Assembly: GCA_039619475.1 (NCBI GenBank)
Contig: CM077115.1
Location: forward strand, 309,890,734 to 309,954,733
Length of the DNA: 64,000 nucleotides
Source: Icerya purchasi
Taxonomy: Eukaryota > Arthropoda > Insecta > Hemiptera > Monophlebidae
Direction of reading: 5' to 3'
Shown: positions 46,385-59,058 of the stretch, one piece after another
Layout of the letters: every line of letters begins with the position of its first letter
Position numbering within the stretch: the first letter of the stretch is position 1
Made by a program: the position numbers and the translations under genes
The notes under the pieces: model-generated
What the model saw: only the letters and a program-made list of their open reading frames with translations
Told to the model about the DNA's origin: nothing
Database searches by the model: none

Positions 46385-49379
46385 CTATAAAATATTATTT
46401 TTGTAAATCACAAATATTTATAAGTCGTATATGCCGATTACTATTATTGGTAGAGATAACACGCAATTATAATTAAACGAAAAATTCTTCAATTGATTTT
46501 GAAATAGATATTATCTATACTAGATACGTAATATTTATTAAACAACTCATCTACATGTTTCAGAGCAACCGCTTTTACATTATGATGATATTTATAACAA
46601 GGGTTTGTAGAAATATAACAGTCGTTGTTAATAATTAAGAAAAGGAATACCTGTCGAGAACAGATATTACATTGTAAAAAATTGATAAAACGTAAAGAAC
46701 AAAATTTAAGCGGATGCGAAAAATGAATTACTATAGTCTCTGATTATACTTTTATTCTGAAATATTTTTAAATTACACCGTAAGCGAATAAATGCGAATA
46801 GCGAATAAGCGATTGCGATCAAATATTTTTGCGCACATTAAAAATAATGGCGCTGGTTAATTCTCGTTAATTCAATAAATTATACTTAGCAGAGTTCGTT
46901 GTTTAAGGAATAAATCAAAAAATTACGCGCGGAATAATTTACACGGAATAAGTAATTAGTAAAAACGAACGACACCATAATTAAGATTAAAAGCAATGCG
47001 AATAATAATTAGATAAAATGTTTGAGATAGAGTGTAAAATCAAAGGGAGCGCAATGATTATGTATTACAATTTACTTTGATTAGTGGTGCTATATTTTGT
47101 TTTGTGTATATTGCATAATTTAAGAAAAGATCGCGGATATAGTGAGAATATGTCGTTTTGATTATGAATAACGATCGAAGTTATGTAAGAAAATCGGTTA
47201 ATTTCAGTAAAGTGTAATTAAACAGGTTGCATCTATTATAAGACAACTGAACACGTAACGTTTTGAGAATAAATTCGTGGTTCTTAAGGTTAGGGGATCA
47301 GAAAGAAGTTGGCGTGTCTATGCATAATGAAAAACTTTGGTATACTTTCACGATAAATGCTCCGTGTTGTTGTTGCACTTGCTAGTACGGGTAATTTACA
47401 ACCGATAACTCGGTTTATCATTTAGATCATTTCTATTATTTACTCTTAGCAAATCGCTACATTTTGACTGATAAGAAGAATTAAGTGAAATTTTTCTATT
47501 TATTTTATTACAAACCGTTTAAACGTGTACCTATTGCTTTCTGTAAATATTTCGTATCACAGAGTCCAGCTTCTAATTTTTATTTATTTATTATTCGTTT
47601 TTTTTTTGGTTTTTTATTTTTTTTCTCTTACTTTTTCTTTTTATATGTTCATACTTACTTTAAAATTTTATTTTGTTTGTTTCTCGGCTTTCTCCGAAAA
47701 CGACATTTTAGAATCCTCCGTTCCATGTAGTCTTTGTTTGGAATATTCTTCGCACTACCGAAAGTTAGAAGGTTCCGATAAATTCCATAAGTTCGCAAAA
47801 ACATTTGTTCCGGATTCGTTTCCACCTTCAAACTTCGTTTTCCCGTTTTTCCCAGTATTAAACTTCCTACCCAGTTTTCCAAGTGGTTCGTCTTTGGTCG
47901 CATAGACACTTGCCGTAACGGTAATGGATCCCCCGCTCTTCCATCGACCGCAGTTGCCCCGAAAGGCCTAAATAATAAAGGAACATCAAAAGGATCATGC
48001 CATTTGATGACATTTCTTTTCACGGGGTATCAGAAGTAATTCTTTTTTTTTTCTCAGGCCTTTTCGTGCGCCAACCGTTATCCCTTATCCAAAATTAAGG
48101 TTCCTCTCATTTTTCCCGTTCTTAATTCTCAACCTTCACTTAAATCATTCACTTTTCGTAAGCCTATCAAAATTAAATCTTCTTATAAATCTCTACTCTT
48201 CTTTTCAATCAAATTCCTTCTCACTCGAAAGGTTAGGCTCTCCCCAACAAAATAACTCAAGCGATAATTTCTCATACGCCAACTTAAATATAATCTTTCT
48301 TTCCTCGTCCAGGGACAACATCCCTATAACTTCTACCATTGATTTATCAACAGCAGTTCTGACTCTCTTCTCATAACGTAACTTCCTCTTCCAATCTGGC
48401 CGCCTCACTTTCTGCATTCCTTTCCAACAACTTATATTTCTACTAACCTCTTTATTACATCCTCTTCTTTTATCTGGCTTCTGTTAGTGTTTGCTATCGT
48501 ACAATTTATAGTACATTATATCTCTTTTTCTTTTATATCTTCTGATTACCGAAGTATTTTGGTCGAGAGGTGAAGTGGCCCAATCCCGTTTTTGCACAGT
48601 GTTGTCTCTCGAAAATTGGTATTAACGTTTCGAACGCGTTCATGTATCAAATATTAGAATAAACCTAAAACGGGCGCATATATATATTATATGTACTGGA
48701 AAATAATGATCGCAGCGTTTAAACGCTTACAACTGCTAAGTGTAAATTATTATTTGCAGCATATTAAGTCCTGTTTACTTTGTTATTTTCCTTTATTCCT
48801 CACCAGATTGATGTATGTTCATCTTGATGTCGTCTAGCAACTTTATACATTCGTCAATCAAACAGAACAATCCATCTCTCTACTTTCTTTTTCACTGTTT
48901 CCAGATCAGTCTTTGGAGTCTTCCGCCGGAATCATTCCTCAGCGCTGCTCTGTTTAGTATCTACTTTCACAGTTTCGCTACTCTGTAGATTTTTTCCGCT
49001 CCTTTGTTCTTTGCAGTTGATATTGTCTGCTCTTCCTCTAGCTAATGGTGAGCTTAATAACTGTTCATTCTGGAAACAACTTTATCTAATTTTTATCTTT
49101 CCATTTCTAAAGAAAAATCTGCTTCTATGGTTTTCACTTTTTGTCCTTATAATTGTTCCTTAGTCAAGGCTTGTGCCACCTTCCTATTCCTTTAGTTTCT
49201 TCTATTAGCTTGGCATTATCTTTAATAGTACGTTATCCGTCACAATCGCATCAACTATCTGTGTACTCCAGCTCCGAAAAAAAAAAAAAAAAAATTTGTT
49301 AAAAGTTCTCTCGTTTCGAAAACGGGGCGGAGTTCTTATATCTTTCTGATGTTATATAAGGTCATTACCCTTCACCAAT
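46385..49379. other. AT-rich stretch, upstream P450 exons not found
   Basis: Earlier exons of the minus-strand P450 should lie here if the gene is intact, but I see no I-helix or helix-C motif. Minus-strand frames 47655-48023 and 48205-48417 have fairly even composition but no known motif. A-run at 49279-49298. Confidence 0.35.
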
Positions 49380-50030
49380 CTTTACGCTACTTCTTCCTCT
49401 TCAAGCTTGATAAAATCCAACACTCGTGACTCCGTCTTTGTATCGGTACTTTGAAATCCTCTCCGATTATAGCCGCTTTGACGGAATCTGATTTTTATCC
49501 CTTATTTATTTGAAGACTTTATATGAGTGGACGATTTCTGATTAAACGTCCTCATATTACTAGTCTATGGCGATAGAACCGCTTTCACACTGCCGACCTT
49601 CAACTATCCGAAATTTTTAAACTTCCTTCTCGTCTACATTCTTATCCATCGCTATCCTATATGCAATGCTCTTCATTACTAGCAATGTCTTCAAGTTTCA
49701 TCTATTTTCCGATTTAAAAGCTGTTTTACAAACGATATCTACTTCCTTTTCCGAACACTCCTCCGATGATCCATCACATTCGGTCCTTAATTATCTTTCC
49801 ACTTCTGCTTGGTCCTTGTTGATCTACTATGAACTTCACGCCGTTCGCGGCATTGCACTGCAGGCAACGAGTTAGCTTCCTGACCAAAATATTCTTCCCC
49901 TCTCTTTTTGCTTTCACCACGACAGAGTTGGTCTAATCTCTATCTCTGTTTCTTTTCTAATCCCAACTCCTTTTATTTGGCCCTAATACGCTAGGCTGGA
50001 AGCGTCATCCGTAAATCTCTGATTTGCAAC
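49380..50030 (+). pseudogene. LINE RNase H remnant
   Basis: In the frame 49666-49875 the segment FHLFSDLKAVLQTISTSFSE matches the FxIFSDSxSVLQAI segment of Jockey/I/R1-type RNase H domains, and LLIYYELHAVRGIALQATS takes the place of VxFxWxPSHVGIxGNExAD. The stretch just before (YAMLFITSNV) fits AELxAIxxAL. Stops and frameshifts lie on either side. The copy is old and short. Confidence 0.65.
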
Positions 50031-50436
50031 GCGGCACGATCGCACCGTTTGTACGTATAATACTATAAAACAATATTTTATAATGGTAGATTAGAGGTTA
50101 TGGGTGCATTATATTACGGTGAAGTATCTATCTCAAGGATAACGTGGTTCTCGTACAACTTTTAGAGTGATTTTTCATTTCAAAATATTTAGATATTACG
50201 TATTTAACATTAGAAAGATTTTCCGCTTTTTTAAGTTACATGCACAGTGTTCGAAGTCATTGCAATTTTAACCGATATGTGCAATATTTTTTACAACGAC
50301 TACCACTAACTTTAACTGGAAATCATTTAAAATAAAAGTACGCGCATAATAAACGATTTCCAGTTTTACGTTAAAAATTTAATAAAAACGCACTAATAAG
50401 TAAAAAAATAATTTAGTCATATTTTAGAGTAATCAT

Positions 50437-52780
50437 CATCATTTGGTCGAAAACCCCAGAGGGGTGTCGTGATCATGGCGACGCCGATTTAATTATTTTT
50501 TGCCATTGCTCGCGATTCTCTGCTTTGAGACAGGACATCTGTAAGCTCAGACCCGCTACATCCTGTATCGCATTGGTCCATCGCGCTGGTGGTCGACCTC
50601 TGGATCTCTTGCCTTCCACTTTCGCCTGTATCAGCCAGCGCTCCATTCCATTTTCTCTGCGCATAAGGTGTCCAAAAAATTTCATCTTACGGCTGAGTAC
50701 AATACTGGATAATCGTTGCGCAGTCCCGATTTCTTCTATTACAGATGTATTGGTTCGTTTTGCCGTCCAGGGTATTTTAAGAACCCTTCGCCAACACCAC
50801 ATCTGGAAACTATCTACTCGTCTTATAGTTGCCTTTTTCAGTGTCCAAGTTTCTGCTGCGTACAGTAATATCGAGAAAATCAGTGTGTTGACCAACTTCA
50901 CTTTTGTATTTTTCGTTACAGAACCATCTTTCCATATCTTATTCAGTCTGGACATAGCGCTACGGGCAATTTGTATACGACGTTTCACTTCCTCTTCTGA
51001 ACTACCATTACTTTCTATCAGAGATCCGAGATATACGAAGCTGTCTACCGTTTCATACCCGGAAACCACTCTCCCATTTAATGGTATTGTGTTTCCTCTG
51101 TCTATTACCATAACTTTTGTTTTGGTTTGGTTTATGCTCAAGCCATATGAAATGCTAATATCTACTAACTTCTTCAGTAGTTCTTCCATTTCCTTCATGT
51201 CGGCAGCGACTAGCGTCGTGTCATCTGCATATCGCAGATTTGAGATTTTTCTTCCTCCCATTAATATACCGCCCGTCCATTGCTCAATAACAATCCTCAT
51301 GACATGTTCGGAATACAGATTAAATAAAATGGGCGATAAAATGCATCCTTGTCGGACTCCCTTTTTTGTATTAAATTCCTTCGTTTGTAGATTACGGTCT
51401 ATCCTAACGATGTTACCGTTATTTTCATATAAATTCCGTATTAGGTTAACCATGTGTTTGGGTGCTCCCATTTGTATGAGCAACTTGCTCCATATAACAT
51501 TATCGAACGCCTTGTTAAAATCGACAAAACAGAGAATTAATGGTATTTCATATTCGCCAGTCTTTTCTATCATCAATCTTAAATTCAATATTTGTTCTCG
51601 TGTACCACGTCCTTTCATGAATCCCGCTTGTTCGTTCGCAATTTGACAGCTCATTAGTCCATATAAACGTCTATTTATTATATGTAACATTACTTTACTT
51701 GCATGTGGGATAAGGGAAATCGTTCTATAATTTTTACATTGCGTTCTCTTCCCTTTCTTGAACAGTGGTACGTACATATATGGATCTGCACCATTCTTCT
51801 GGCCACTTCCCAGTTTTCCATATCGTATTACATAATGAATGCATTATATCAATTCCTGATTGCCCTATCAGCTTTATGAACTCCACCGGAATTCTATCTA
51901 TACCAACTGCCTTGTTATTCTTTAATAACCGTATGGCGTCTTCTATTTCTATCTTTAGGATTTCCGGCTCTAATTCTGCATCTAAATTTATTGCCTCTTC
52001 GTTCATGTCTTCATGATCATATAAATCCTTACAATACTCTCTCCAGATTTCAATTATTTCACTGCGGCCTGTTTTCAGTTCGCCTTGTTTGTTCTCCATT
52101 GCCCAATTTTTTGGTCTAAATTCTCTGCTCAGAAATCTGACTTTCTTGTAGAGATTTCTAGGTTCATTTTTTTCTTCATGTTTTTGTATCTTCTCACATA
52201 TTGTGGTAATAAATCTGTTCTTGTCTTTCCTGCAGCTCCTTTTTATCTTCTTGTTAATCCTATTAAATTGCTCTTCTATTCTGGGGTCTTTCATTATCAT
52301 ATTTCTCCATTCTTCGATAAGTTTCAGTGTATCTTCTGACAGCCATGGTTTTCGTGGCGTAATCGGGAATTGTACTTTTCCAGATTTTCGACATGCACGC
52401 GTTACACACGCTTTAAACCATTTCCATTGTTCATTTGGGGGCTTCTTTGTAATATCTGTATCTGCGACAATGTTTTGGAATTCTTGTACAAATCCGGTTT
52501 TATTTGTGATTGCCATTTTCTGCTGTGCGCATAATCTCGCTGCTGGGACTTTTATTTTTCCACATAATTTCATGACTAGTAATCTATGGTCACTCCCGCA
52601 TTCTGCGCCTGGATAAACCTTTACATTTTTACAAGACGTCCTCCATCGTTTGTTGATCAGGATATAGTCTATCTGATTCCTGTATCGGTCACCAGGTGCC
52701 TTCCATGTGCTGAGTCTGCGTGGATGATTTTTAAACATGGTGTTAGTAATTGTTAACTGATTATCAATTGCGAATTGAAA
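50437..52780 (-). mobile_element. RTE-like LINE, 5'-truncated
   Basis: A minus-strand non-LTR retrotransposon with the end of an endonuclease domain, a complete reverse transcriptase and the C-terminal region. Homology starts near residue 38 of the first frame (about 52777), so the 5' part of the endonuclease was never copied or is lost. The 3' end near 50437 carries atgatgatga, the short repeat tail usual for RTE elements instead of poly-A. The QMWCWRRVLKIPWTAKRTN and FFGHLMRR segments are typical of RTE/BovB relatives. Except for one frameshift the coding region is open, implying a fairly recent insertion. Confidence 0.88.
50473..51777 (-). pseudogene. LINE reverse transcriptase and C-terminal part
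   Basis: A 434-codon frame with reverse-transcriptase motifs in order: RTISLIPHASKVM (near 20), AGFMKGRGTREQI (51-63), FVDFNKAFD (84-92), GVRQGCILSP (140-149) and the catalytic YADD (183-186), then LSINQTKTKVM and YLGSLIE. The C-terminal part has MWCWRRVLKIPWT and GRPPARW. The enzyme would copy its own RNA at a nicked target. It is out of frame with the endonuclease part because of a small insertion near 51772-51779 (gtacgta, apparently a 4-base duplication). Confidence 0.9.
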
Positions 52781-52888
52781 GTAATATAAGTAAGTATATT
52801 TATGATTATACTTAAATATTAACTTTTTGGAGTCAGCGCGGAAATCACAAATTACAGCAATATTCAGGGACAATTTAATGAGTAACAC
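51734..52888 (-). pseudogene. LINE endonuclease end and RT N-terminal part
   Basis: The frame holds, from about residue 38, the end of an exonuclease-endonuclease-phosphatase domain: IDYIL (73-77) and SDHRLL (99-104) are the last catalytic motifs of apurinic-type endonucleases. A linker follows with RKPWLSEDTL and then the start of the reverse transcriptase (NNKAVGIDRIPVEFIKLI, near 325-345). Residues 1-37 are AT-rich host sequence. The frame runs out at a stop soon after the 4-base duplication that separates it from the next frame. Confidence 0.85.
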
Positions 52889-53239
52889 GCAATCTCACTC
52901 ATAAATAATTTACGGACAACTGTCTTCAAATAATGAAATATATTTGAACGTAAATTATTTATAATGGATAATCGCTGTGAAAGTTTTAAACGTATCGATA
53001 CAATCACTCGTTTTCTACAGATCAAATGTTAGAAACGTCGGGAATATTTAATGCAATTTTTAATTTTATTGCAATTTAAATTCGGTGGCCACGACTCTAA
53101 TAAGTATTAATGTTGTTTAAGAATAATCATAATATCCTTACCTATATATTGCTTTTATTACTTTTTATCGACTACATGATTTTTTACTTTTTAATGCTTT
53201 TTTATTCAGTTTTTAGTTTAAATCTCAAAGTGGGTTGTT

Positions 53240-53950
53240 TTTTTTTTTAAATATTTTATTTCGCAATTTTTTTTATTATTTAATTGAGTTTGTCAACGTG
53301 GACATTGGCCCAAGAACAGTGGAACAGAGTTCGCAATTGTTAGCACTACCGATATATGCTCACGTGGGGGGACAATCACCGACCAGTAAAATTTCTAATA
53401 AAAAAAAATTATTCGAGTCATTCATCATGATCAAAAGTTATACGCAGTAATGAAAAAACGTAGTATTTCCGTCAGTGATAAAATTGAGGGAGACCTTCAT
53501 CCAGCAGTCGACTGATAATGGCTAACGAAGAAGAAGAAGAAGATAAGCCTGTAAATGGCACTATGAGCATTTAAATTTTTTTTAAATTTGAATTTCCATT
53601 TCCATGGTAATTGATAATACTTTCTTGCAAAAAATTAACTTTTTTCAAATTTAACGTTTCTGTGTGGTAAATTATTAATAGTTTAATTCAATGGCGTTTG
53701 TTTGCGATATCGCTAATAATTATCTAAAGAGACGTTTTTTTTTACTTTTTTTTGATGAATACTGAGTATCCGTGTTCACGAATTTTTATCGGCACTCCTA
53801 CGTTATTACCGTTATCTGATTATACTTTGTAATGAACAAGAAATTGTCAAAATTCGCCCACATGGGCATACGCGCGATCAAACATTAAAAAAAACATACG
53901 CGATGGGCATGTAACCCCTCCGTCTTTTTGAAGGCAGTTAAAAATAAAAC
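53240..53950 (+). repeat. Dispersed repeat, copy 2, with LINE tail scraps
   Basis: Blocks at 53431-53880 match 8852-9240. The start (53268-53330: attgagtttgtcaacgtggacattgg) matches the minus-strand 3' ends of LINE copies at 61740-61790 and 62850-62885. A 60-base piece, 53482-53541, ending in (gaa)n, interrupts the repeat. The end (ctccgtctttttgaaggcagtta) resembles 10150-10179 upstream of SEM1. Confidence 0.65.
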
Positions 53951-54310
53951 TAGTTTATTCCGATAAATATAACATGTGAAAATAGTTACAAAAGAAATGT
54001 GAGAATGCGGGAAGAAGCAAATCTATAATAGTCCGGGCAAAATAGACAAAAAACACGCTTGTTTGATGAACTTTTTATAACCTGGACTTCTCTTAGGCTT
54101 AACATTTAGTTAAAAAGCAATGGAATGTAACCCTAAATTGGTGGGTATGTGGGAGGTGCGGAACCATTGTTTATATCGAGTTAAAAAAAAAAAAAGGTGT
54201 TTTTTTTTTAGTTTTTTGCGATTATCTCGGTAAATAAGCCCCAAATAGACATGAGGTTTTGTTTCTGAGTAAATTTTACACAAGGATAGGCTATTGCGAA
54301 AATTCGCAAA
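53951..54310. other. AT-rich spacer
   Basis: No gene or element end is recognised between the dispersed repeat and the next foldback. Confidence 0.35.
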
Positions 54311-54787
54311 AATTATTTAACATTGCAAAATTAGTGATGAAAATAAAAACGGGCAAAAAGTTTAAATTGTTGCCATTCCGTCAATTTTCCTCAAAACTCA
54401 ATAAAACTTTCGGAAAATGTAGCTCTCGGGGTTCTTAAAATAGGCACCCAAGCCGAACTCTCAATAACAGCAATATGGCGGTCTATTGCAAAATTGTAAT
54501 CTGAAATTTGAAGAGGACGTAGGTATTGCAATTACCCTTTCGATTACTTTTTGTCTCATGTCGCTAGCTATCTTTGGGACGCAATCGCGTTTTCAACTTT
54601 ACAATTTTGCAATAGGCCGTCATATTGCTGTTATTGAGAGTTCGGCTTGGGTACCTATTTTAAGAACCCCGAGAGCTACATTTTCCGAAAGTGTCATCGA
54701 GTTTTGAGGAAACTTAACGAAATGGCAACAATTTGCAACTTTTTGCTGGTTTTTATTTTCATCGCTAATTTTGCAATGTTAAATAAT
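54311..54787. repeat. Foldback palindrome, arms about 185 bp
   Basis: The left arm starts aattatttaacattgcaaaa and the right arm ends ttttgcaatgttaaataat. Arms pair through gttgccatt, cctcaaaactc, ttcggaaaatgtagctct, aaaataggcacccaagccga and tattgcaaaattgta, with about 100 bases of spacer near 54500-54590. Apparent open frames inside are by-products of the palindrome. Confidence 0.9.
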
Positions 54788-54913
54788 CCATATACACGAC
54801 TGACTTTTTGTATTTTGTTAATCTATTTTCGATAGATTTCGATCGCTTTAGGATATCAGGAATTTTCTTATACATTTTTTCCCCCCGGAAATTTCACTCT
54901 AGTTGATCAGCCT

Positions 54914-56916
54914 GGCCAACCTCTCCCACTGTCAGCGTAGCGCATTTCATTAAGTAACTTTATAAAATTACCAAAAATAAGCCCGAAGTAAATTATTCCG
55001 TTTTTTTCTTCATAAGTAACATAATGCATGCATGTATATAGGGAGAGCTTATTAAATTTTATTTCGGTGCATTTTGTTTTTACATCATTTATATATAAAA
55101 AATAAAACAAAATTAAAACGTAATAAAAAAAAAGTAACTTCCGATAAGACTTCCCATGTATCGTAAAGTTACCGTTACTTTTAAAAGAACTCTTAAAATG
55201 TATGTGCAAATTTTTAATTCTAATATTGTTGACACAAAAAAAAATAATTTTAAATTTCTTTTGAATAAATCCGAGATAATATAACTTTATTTACAATAGT
55301 TTTAATATAGTTTAGATTCAAGTCTATTAATATTCAAACCATATCTAGTTTATTATATATGCTAGACGCTTTAGTTGTTTTTAAATTTATCAATAAACAC
55401 AAATAGAAACAAAGAATTTATAGTTCATCTTGTTAGTTTCTTTTATGCGACTATTTTCAGTTTCATATGATTTAATGTAACATAAGTTGTCATACAAATT
55501 AATAAAAAAAATTTTAAATCTAAATAAGCCGGCCAACCTCTCCCACTGTCAGCGTAGCGCATTTCATCAAGTAACTTTATAAAATTACCAAAAATAAGCC
55601 CGAAGTAAATTATTCCGTTTTTTTCTTCATAAATAACCGTTGCTAGTTGTATAATTTAATACAACGAATATGCGGCTATTTTCGTAAGAAATTTCATTCG
55701 TAAATTTGAAGTCATTTTTTTTTTTTTTATTTATTTATTTATTTATTTACTCCGCTGTAGTTTTTCAGCCAACTGTTATTATTTGTTGTTGATGTGTTTT
55801 GTTTTGTTATTCATTACATGGTTGACAAAGCTGATCAAATTTAAAAAAAGTTTTTTTTTATGTATTTCGGTTATTGGTTTTTTTATTATTTTCCGTTTTT
55901 CTCTTTCATTTTAAAACTTATTGCATTCGAAAATCGAATGTTAATCGTCTGTTTCCTCTTTACAGTCTATACAGATGTCTGTTTCAGCAATTTTAAATCG
56001 TTTCATATAGACACCCCATTATATTTCCACGTCCGGTTAAAAATTGAGTGAAGTTATAATCGGTATAAAAATGTTTCATTTGTAGTCTTTCTTCTAAGTT
56101 TGGAACTATTTCCCGTGTTGTTACTTTGCCAGTTTTTGATTTATCACATCTGAGTGTTGCCAAAGTCTCGTATACTACTTGAATTAATTTTATTGATCTG
56201 TTTTCGTAACTTTTTTTTGTCTAAAATTTTAGTTCTTCTTGTTTGCATGTCAAGATTTGGTTTACGGTTTTTAAGTCTATAGGGGTATTATTCCTGCTAT
56301 GATGTTGACTGAACTATATGATATTGTGCGGTAACCAGATATTGTTCCTATTAATATTTTCCTTTGTAATTTTAACAGCTTATTCTTGTCTTTTTCTCGT
56401 AAAACTGGAAAATATACTGTAGAGCAGTATTCTGTTATTGATCCAAAAATGGCTTTGTACAGTACTATTCTATCTTTATATTTGAAACCGAACATATTTG
56501 AATATAGTGATCTTAATTTGAAATAAATTTTTTTAATCTTGTCCTATATGAATTCGATGTGTTTTCCAAAATTTAAATTTGTGTCTATGATTATTCCCAA
56601 GTATTTTATTTCTTTTACTATTTTTATTTTATCTTTATCTTTATGCATAAGTGCTGTTCAATGCAATGTATCATTTCTTCCCTGTCTTGTTTTCTACTTA
56701 TTATTTAAGAGTTCAAGTTCCCTTCTTCCAACATCCTCTCGGCAGTTCCTCTAGTCTATTTAAATTGTTTATTTCTCTAAATAAGTGTTTCTTCAATAAT
56801 GCTGAGTCTAAAAATAAATAAATAAATAATTTACCGAATAAAAACATGTGGAAAACAAAAGGCTGTCTTCAGTAACGAAAGTACTATGCGATTTTTCCTT
56901 TTCTTCCGGCACAAAC
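54914..56916. repeat. Segmental repeat, copy 1 (with LINE insert)
   Basis: From about 55021 to 55706 and again from 56706 to 56916 this stretch is nearly identical to 60712-61604. Between the two matching parts lies about 1 kb that copy 2 lacks, and it includes an R1-like LINE fragment. A 105-base unit (gccaacctctcccactgtca...) occurs twice here (54915-55018 and 55532-55639) and once in copy 2 (61206-61313). Confidence 0.85.
55990..56620 (-). pseudogene. R1-like LINE reverse-transcriptase remnant
   Basis: On the minus strand KEIKYLGIIIDTNLNFGKHI (near 56600) matches the KYLGVxLDxxLxFxxHI segment after the reverse-transcriptase core of R1/Jockey elements. It continues in frame through DRIVLYKAIFGSITEYCSTV and LLKLQRKILIGTISGYRTIS to NIIAGIIPLDLK, which fits the thumb region (usual form TGAYRTxSxxALxVIAGxxPL). 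Frame 56495-56277 is open; beyond it stops appear, and the catalytic motifs lie upstream and are missing. Confidence 0.85.
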
Positions 56917-59058
56917 TGTGCGAGACAGATACTCGCCACATGAGTAATAGAAAATTTTAATAAAATTTTTATAATGAAAATAAAAATTTGATAATATATA
57001 TATACATATATATTTAAAAAATAAAAAATAAATATATATATATATATATATATATGTAAATAATTACCCTATGCCAATCACATGATCATCATTGTTTCCT
57101 CTGAGGCAATGATGATCGAAAATGTGGTTTGAGAAGTAGAAGTAGAAGATAATGTAATTTTGGAAAAACGTTGAAGAAGAAGTTGTTGAATACGAATTGG
57201 GCTGAATTTAATAATATTTTGTTTTTTGTAAAAGTAATGAAAATTATGTGTAACTAAAACACATAAAGTGTGGTTGGATGCACCGAGGATGTTTTGGTGG
57301 AATTTAAAATTTAATTAATGGCGAGCAGGGCAAAATACAATATATTAATATGATAAGGTGATCGTAAAATTTATAAAATAGAAAAATACATTTTCGTTTA
57401 TTTTATTATAAAAAAAAAAAAAGCAAAAAAAAAGCCAATTTATGTAATGTATATGAGCTTTAAATTTTTTATAACCACGCTCTGCTACCAAATTAAGTTT
57501 TTATAACACATATACATTACATAATTTGACATCCGGCACACATTCGTTGCCGAACGATTAATTAAAACAATATATCTACATTAACCTAACAGTGAATAAA
57601 TAAAAGAACTATAAAAAATAACCGAAAATATATTCTTCTAATTTATAAAATTTATGATTACCTTATCATATTAATATATTGTGTTTTGCCCTGTTCGCTA
57701 TTAATTAAATTTTAAATTCCATCAAAACATCCTCGGTACATCCAACCGTATTTTATGTGTTTTAGTTACACATAATTTTCATTACTTTTACAAAAAATAA
57801 AATATTATTAAATTCAGCCCAATTCATATTCAACAACTTCTTCTTCAACGTTTTTCCAAAACTACATTATCTTTTACTTCTACTTCTCAAACCACATTTT
57901 CAATCATCATTGTCTCAGAGGAAACAATGATGATCAGGTGATTGGCATAGACTAATTATTTATATATATTTATTTTTTATTTTTTAAATATATACATATC
58001 TTAATATATATATTTCTTCTGTGCGTGTGTATATGACTGAACTCCTCCTAAACGGCTGGACAGATTTTAATGAAATTTTTTGTGTGTGTTCAAGTAGATT
58101 CGAGAATGGTTTAGATTCACAATTCGGTCCATTACAAAATGTTTTTACGAATTTATGAAGAAAATTCATTTTTTTTTGCCGTTTTTGGTCCAAAAGGGGG
58201 GTTTAAATAATTTTTTAACCGTAATTTTTGAATTTCCATAAAGGGCTCCTGTGTTTTGTTTTATATTTGAAATTTCGCTTTTAAAGAGTTATCTGGTGAC
58301 GAATTACGAATTTTTTAAGGGTATTCGTTCTGAATTCCATATTATGTATTCTAGAGGTTTTTTTACCGCCCAGGGTAATCGCTCAGTTTAAAGTTGTAAA
58401 TTGTTACAGATAGAAGTTTAATTGCAATTTATGATCCAATTGCGATAAGTCGAACCGTTTCTGAACTATAACAGAAATAAATATTTTTTGTCGTTCCTGA
58501 ACTATCTTATTGGGATTCCGTCGTTTATAGTGTGTACGGAATCTTAAAAATCGGTATAAATTTACTTTAAGAAATTAGAGATCATTAGAAACACGTTTTT
58601 TCGCGTATAGCCCATCTCATCAGCTAACTGCATAGAGTACACACTTTATTAAAAAGTATATAAATTGAGTGTGTGCTCTGTGTTGTTAGTTGATGATATA
58701 GCCCGAAAAAACATGTTTCCAAAGTACATTAAATTTTTAATATAAATTTATACTGATTATTGTTATTAGAGTTAATAATGCCTTGCTGCCGCGTAAATTA
58801 CATTCATTTCAAAATATTTGTCTTTTTGGTTTTTGCACATTTATTGAACTTAATTCATTTTCAGTATTAATTTTTTCTTAATAAAAAACTGAATTTAATT
58901 CAGCTAATAAGTTAACACAAAATTTACTTTCTAAGGCGGTACGAAGTTCGCCGGGTCAGCTAGTATATATATATATATATTATTAAATTTTTATTTTCAT
59001 TATAAAAATTTTATTAAAATTTTCTATTACTCATGTAGCGAGTATCTGTCTCGCTACA
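56917..59058. repeat. Long inverted repeat, probably two LTR-like arms
   Basis: The outer ends are tgtgcgagacagatactcg (from 56917) and, inverted, tgtagcgagacagatactcg (from 59058 downward). The arms pair over several hundred bases (for example ccaatcacatgatcatcatt with its inverse near 57935), meeting at 57440-57530. The right arm keeps about 80 bases (ccggcacacattcgttgccg) that the left arm lacks. The right arm is split by a Helitron at 57999-58963; leaving that out brings the paired sequences together. Confidence 0.88.
57999..58963 (+). mobile_element. Non-autonomous Helitron, 965 bp
   Basis: The left end is A|TCTTAATATATATATTTCTT and the right end shows a hairpin (ggcg...cgcc, 58935-58952), then gggtcag and CTAG (58960-58963) before T. 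The interior has ctcctaaacggctgg near 58046. No Rep or helicase frame is present. It has entered the AT-rich part of the long inverted repeat, and the base pairing of that repeat resumes on both sides, which confirms both boundaries. Confidence 0.85.

Noticed and set aside
46285..46476. Plus-strand frame across the P450 exon
   Set aside because: Antisense to the P450 motifs.
50525..51646. Long plus-strand frame (373 codons) opposite the LINE reverse transcriptase
   Set aside because: It is the antisense shadow of a well-supported coding region on the minus strand.
56917..59058. Simple single-LTR reading of the inverted repeat
   Set aside because: The two arms are in opposite orientation, so they cannot be the direct LTR pair of one element.
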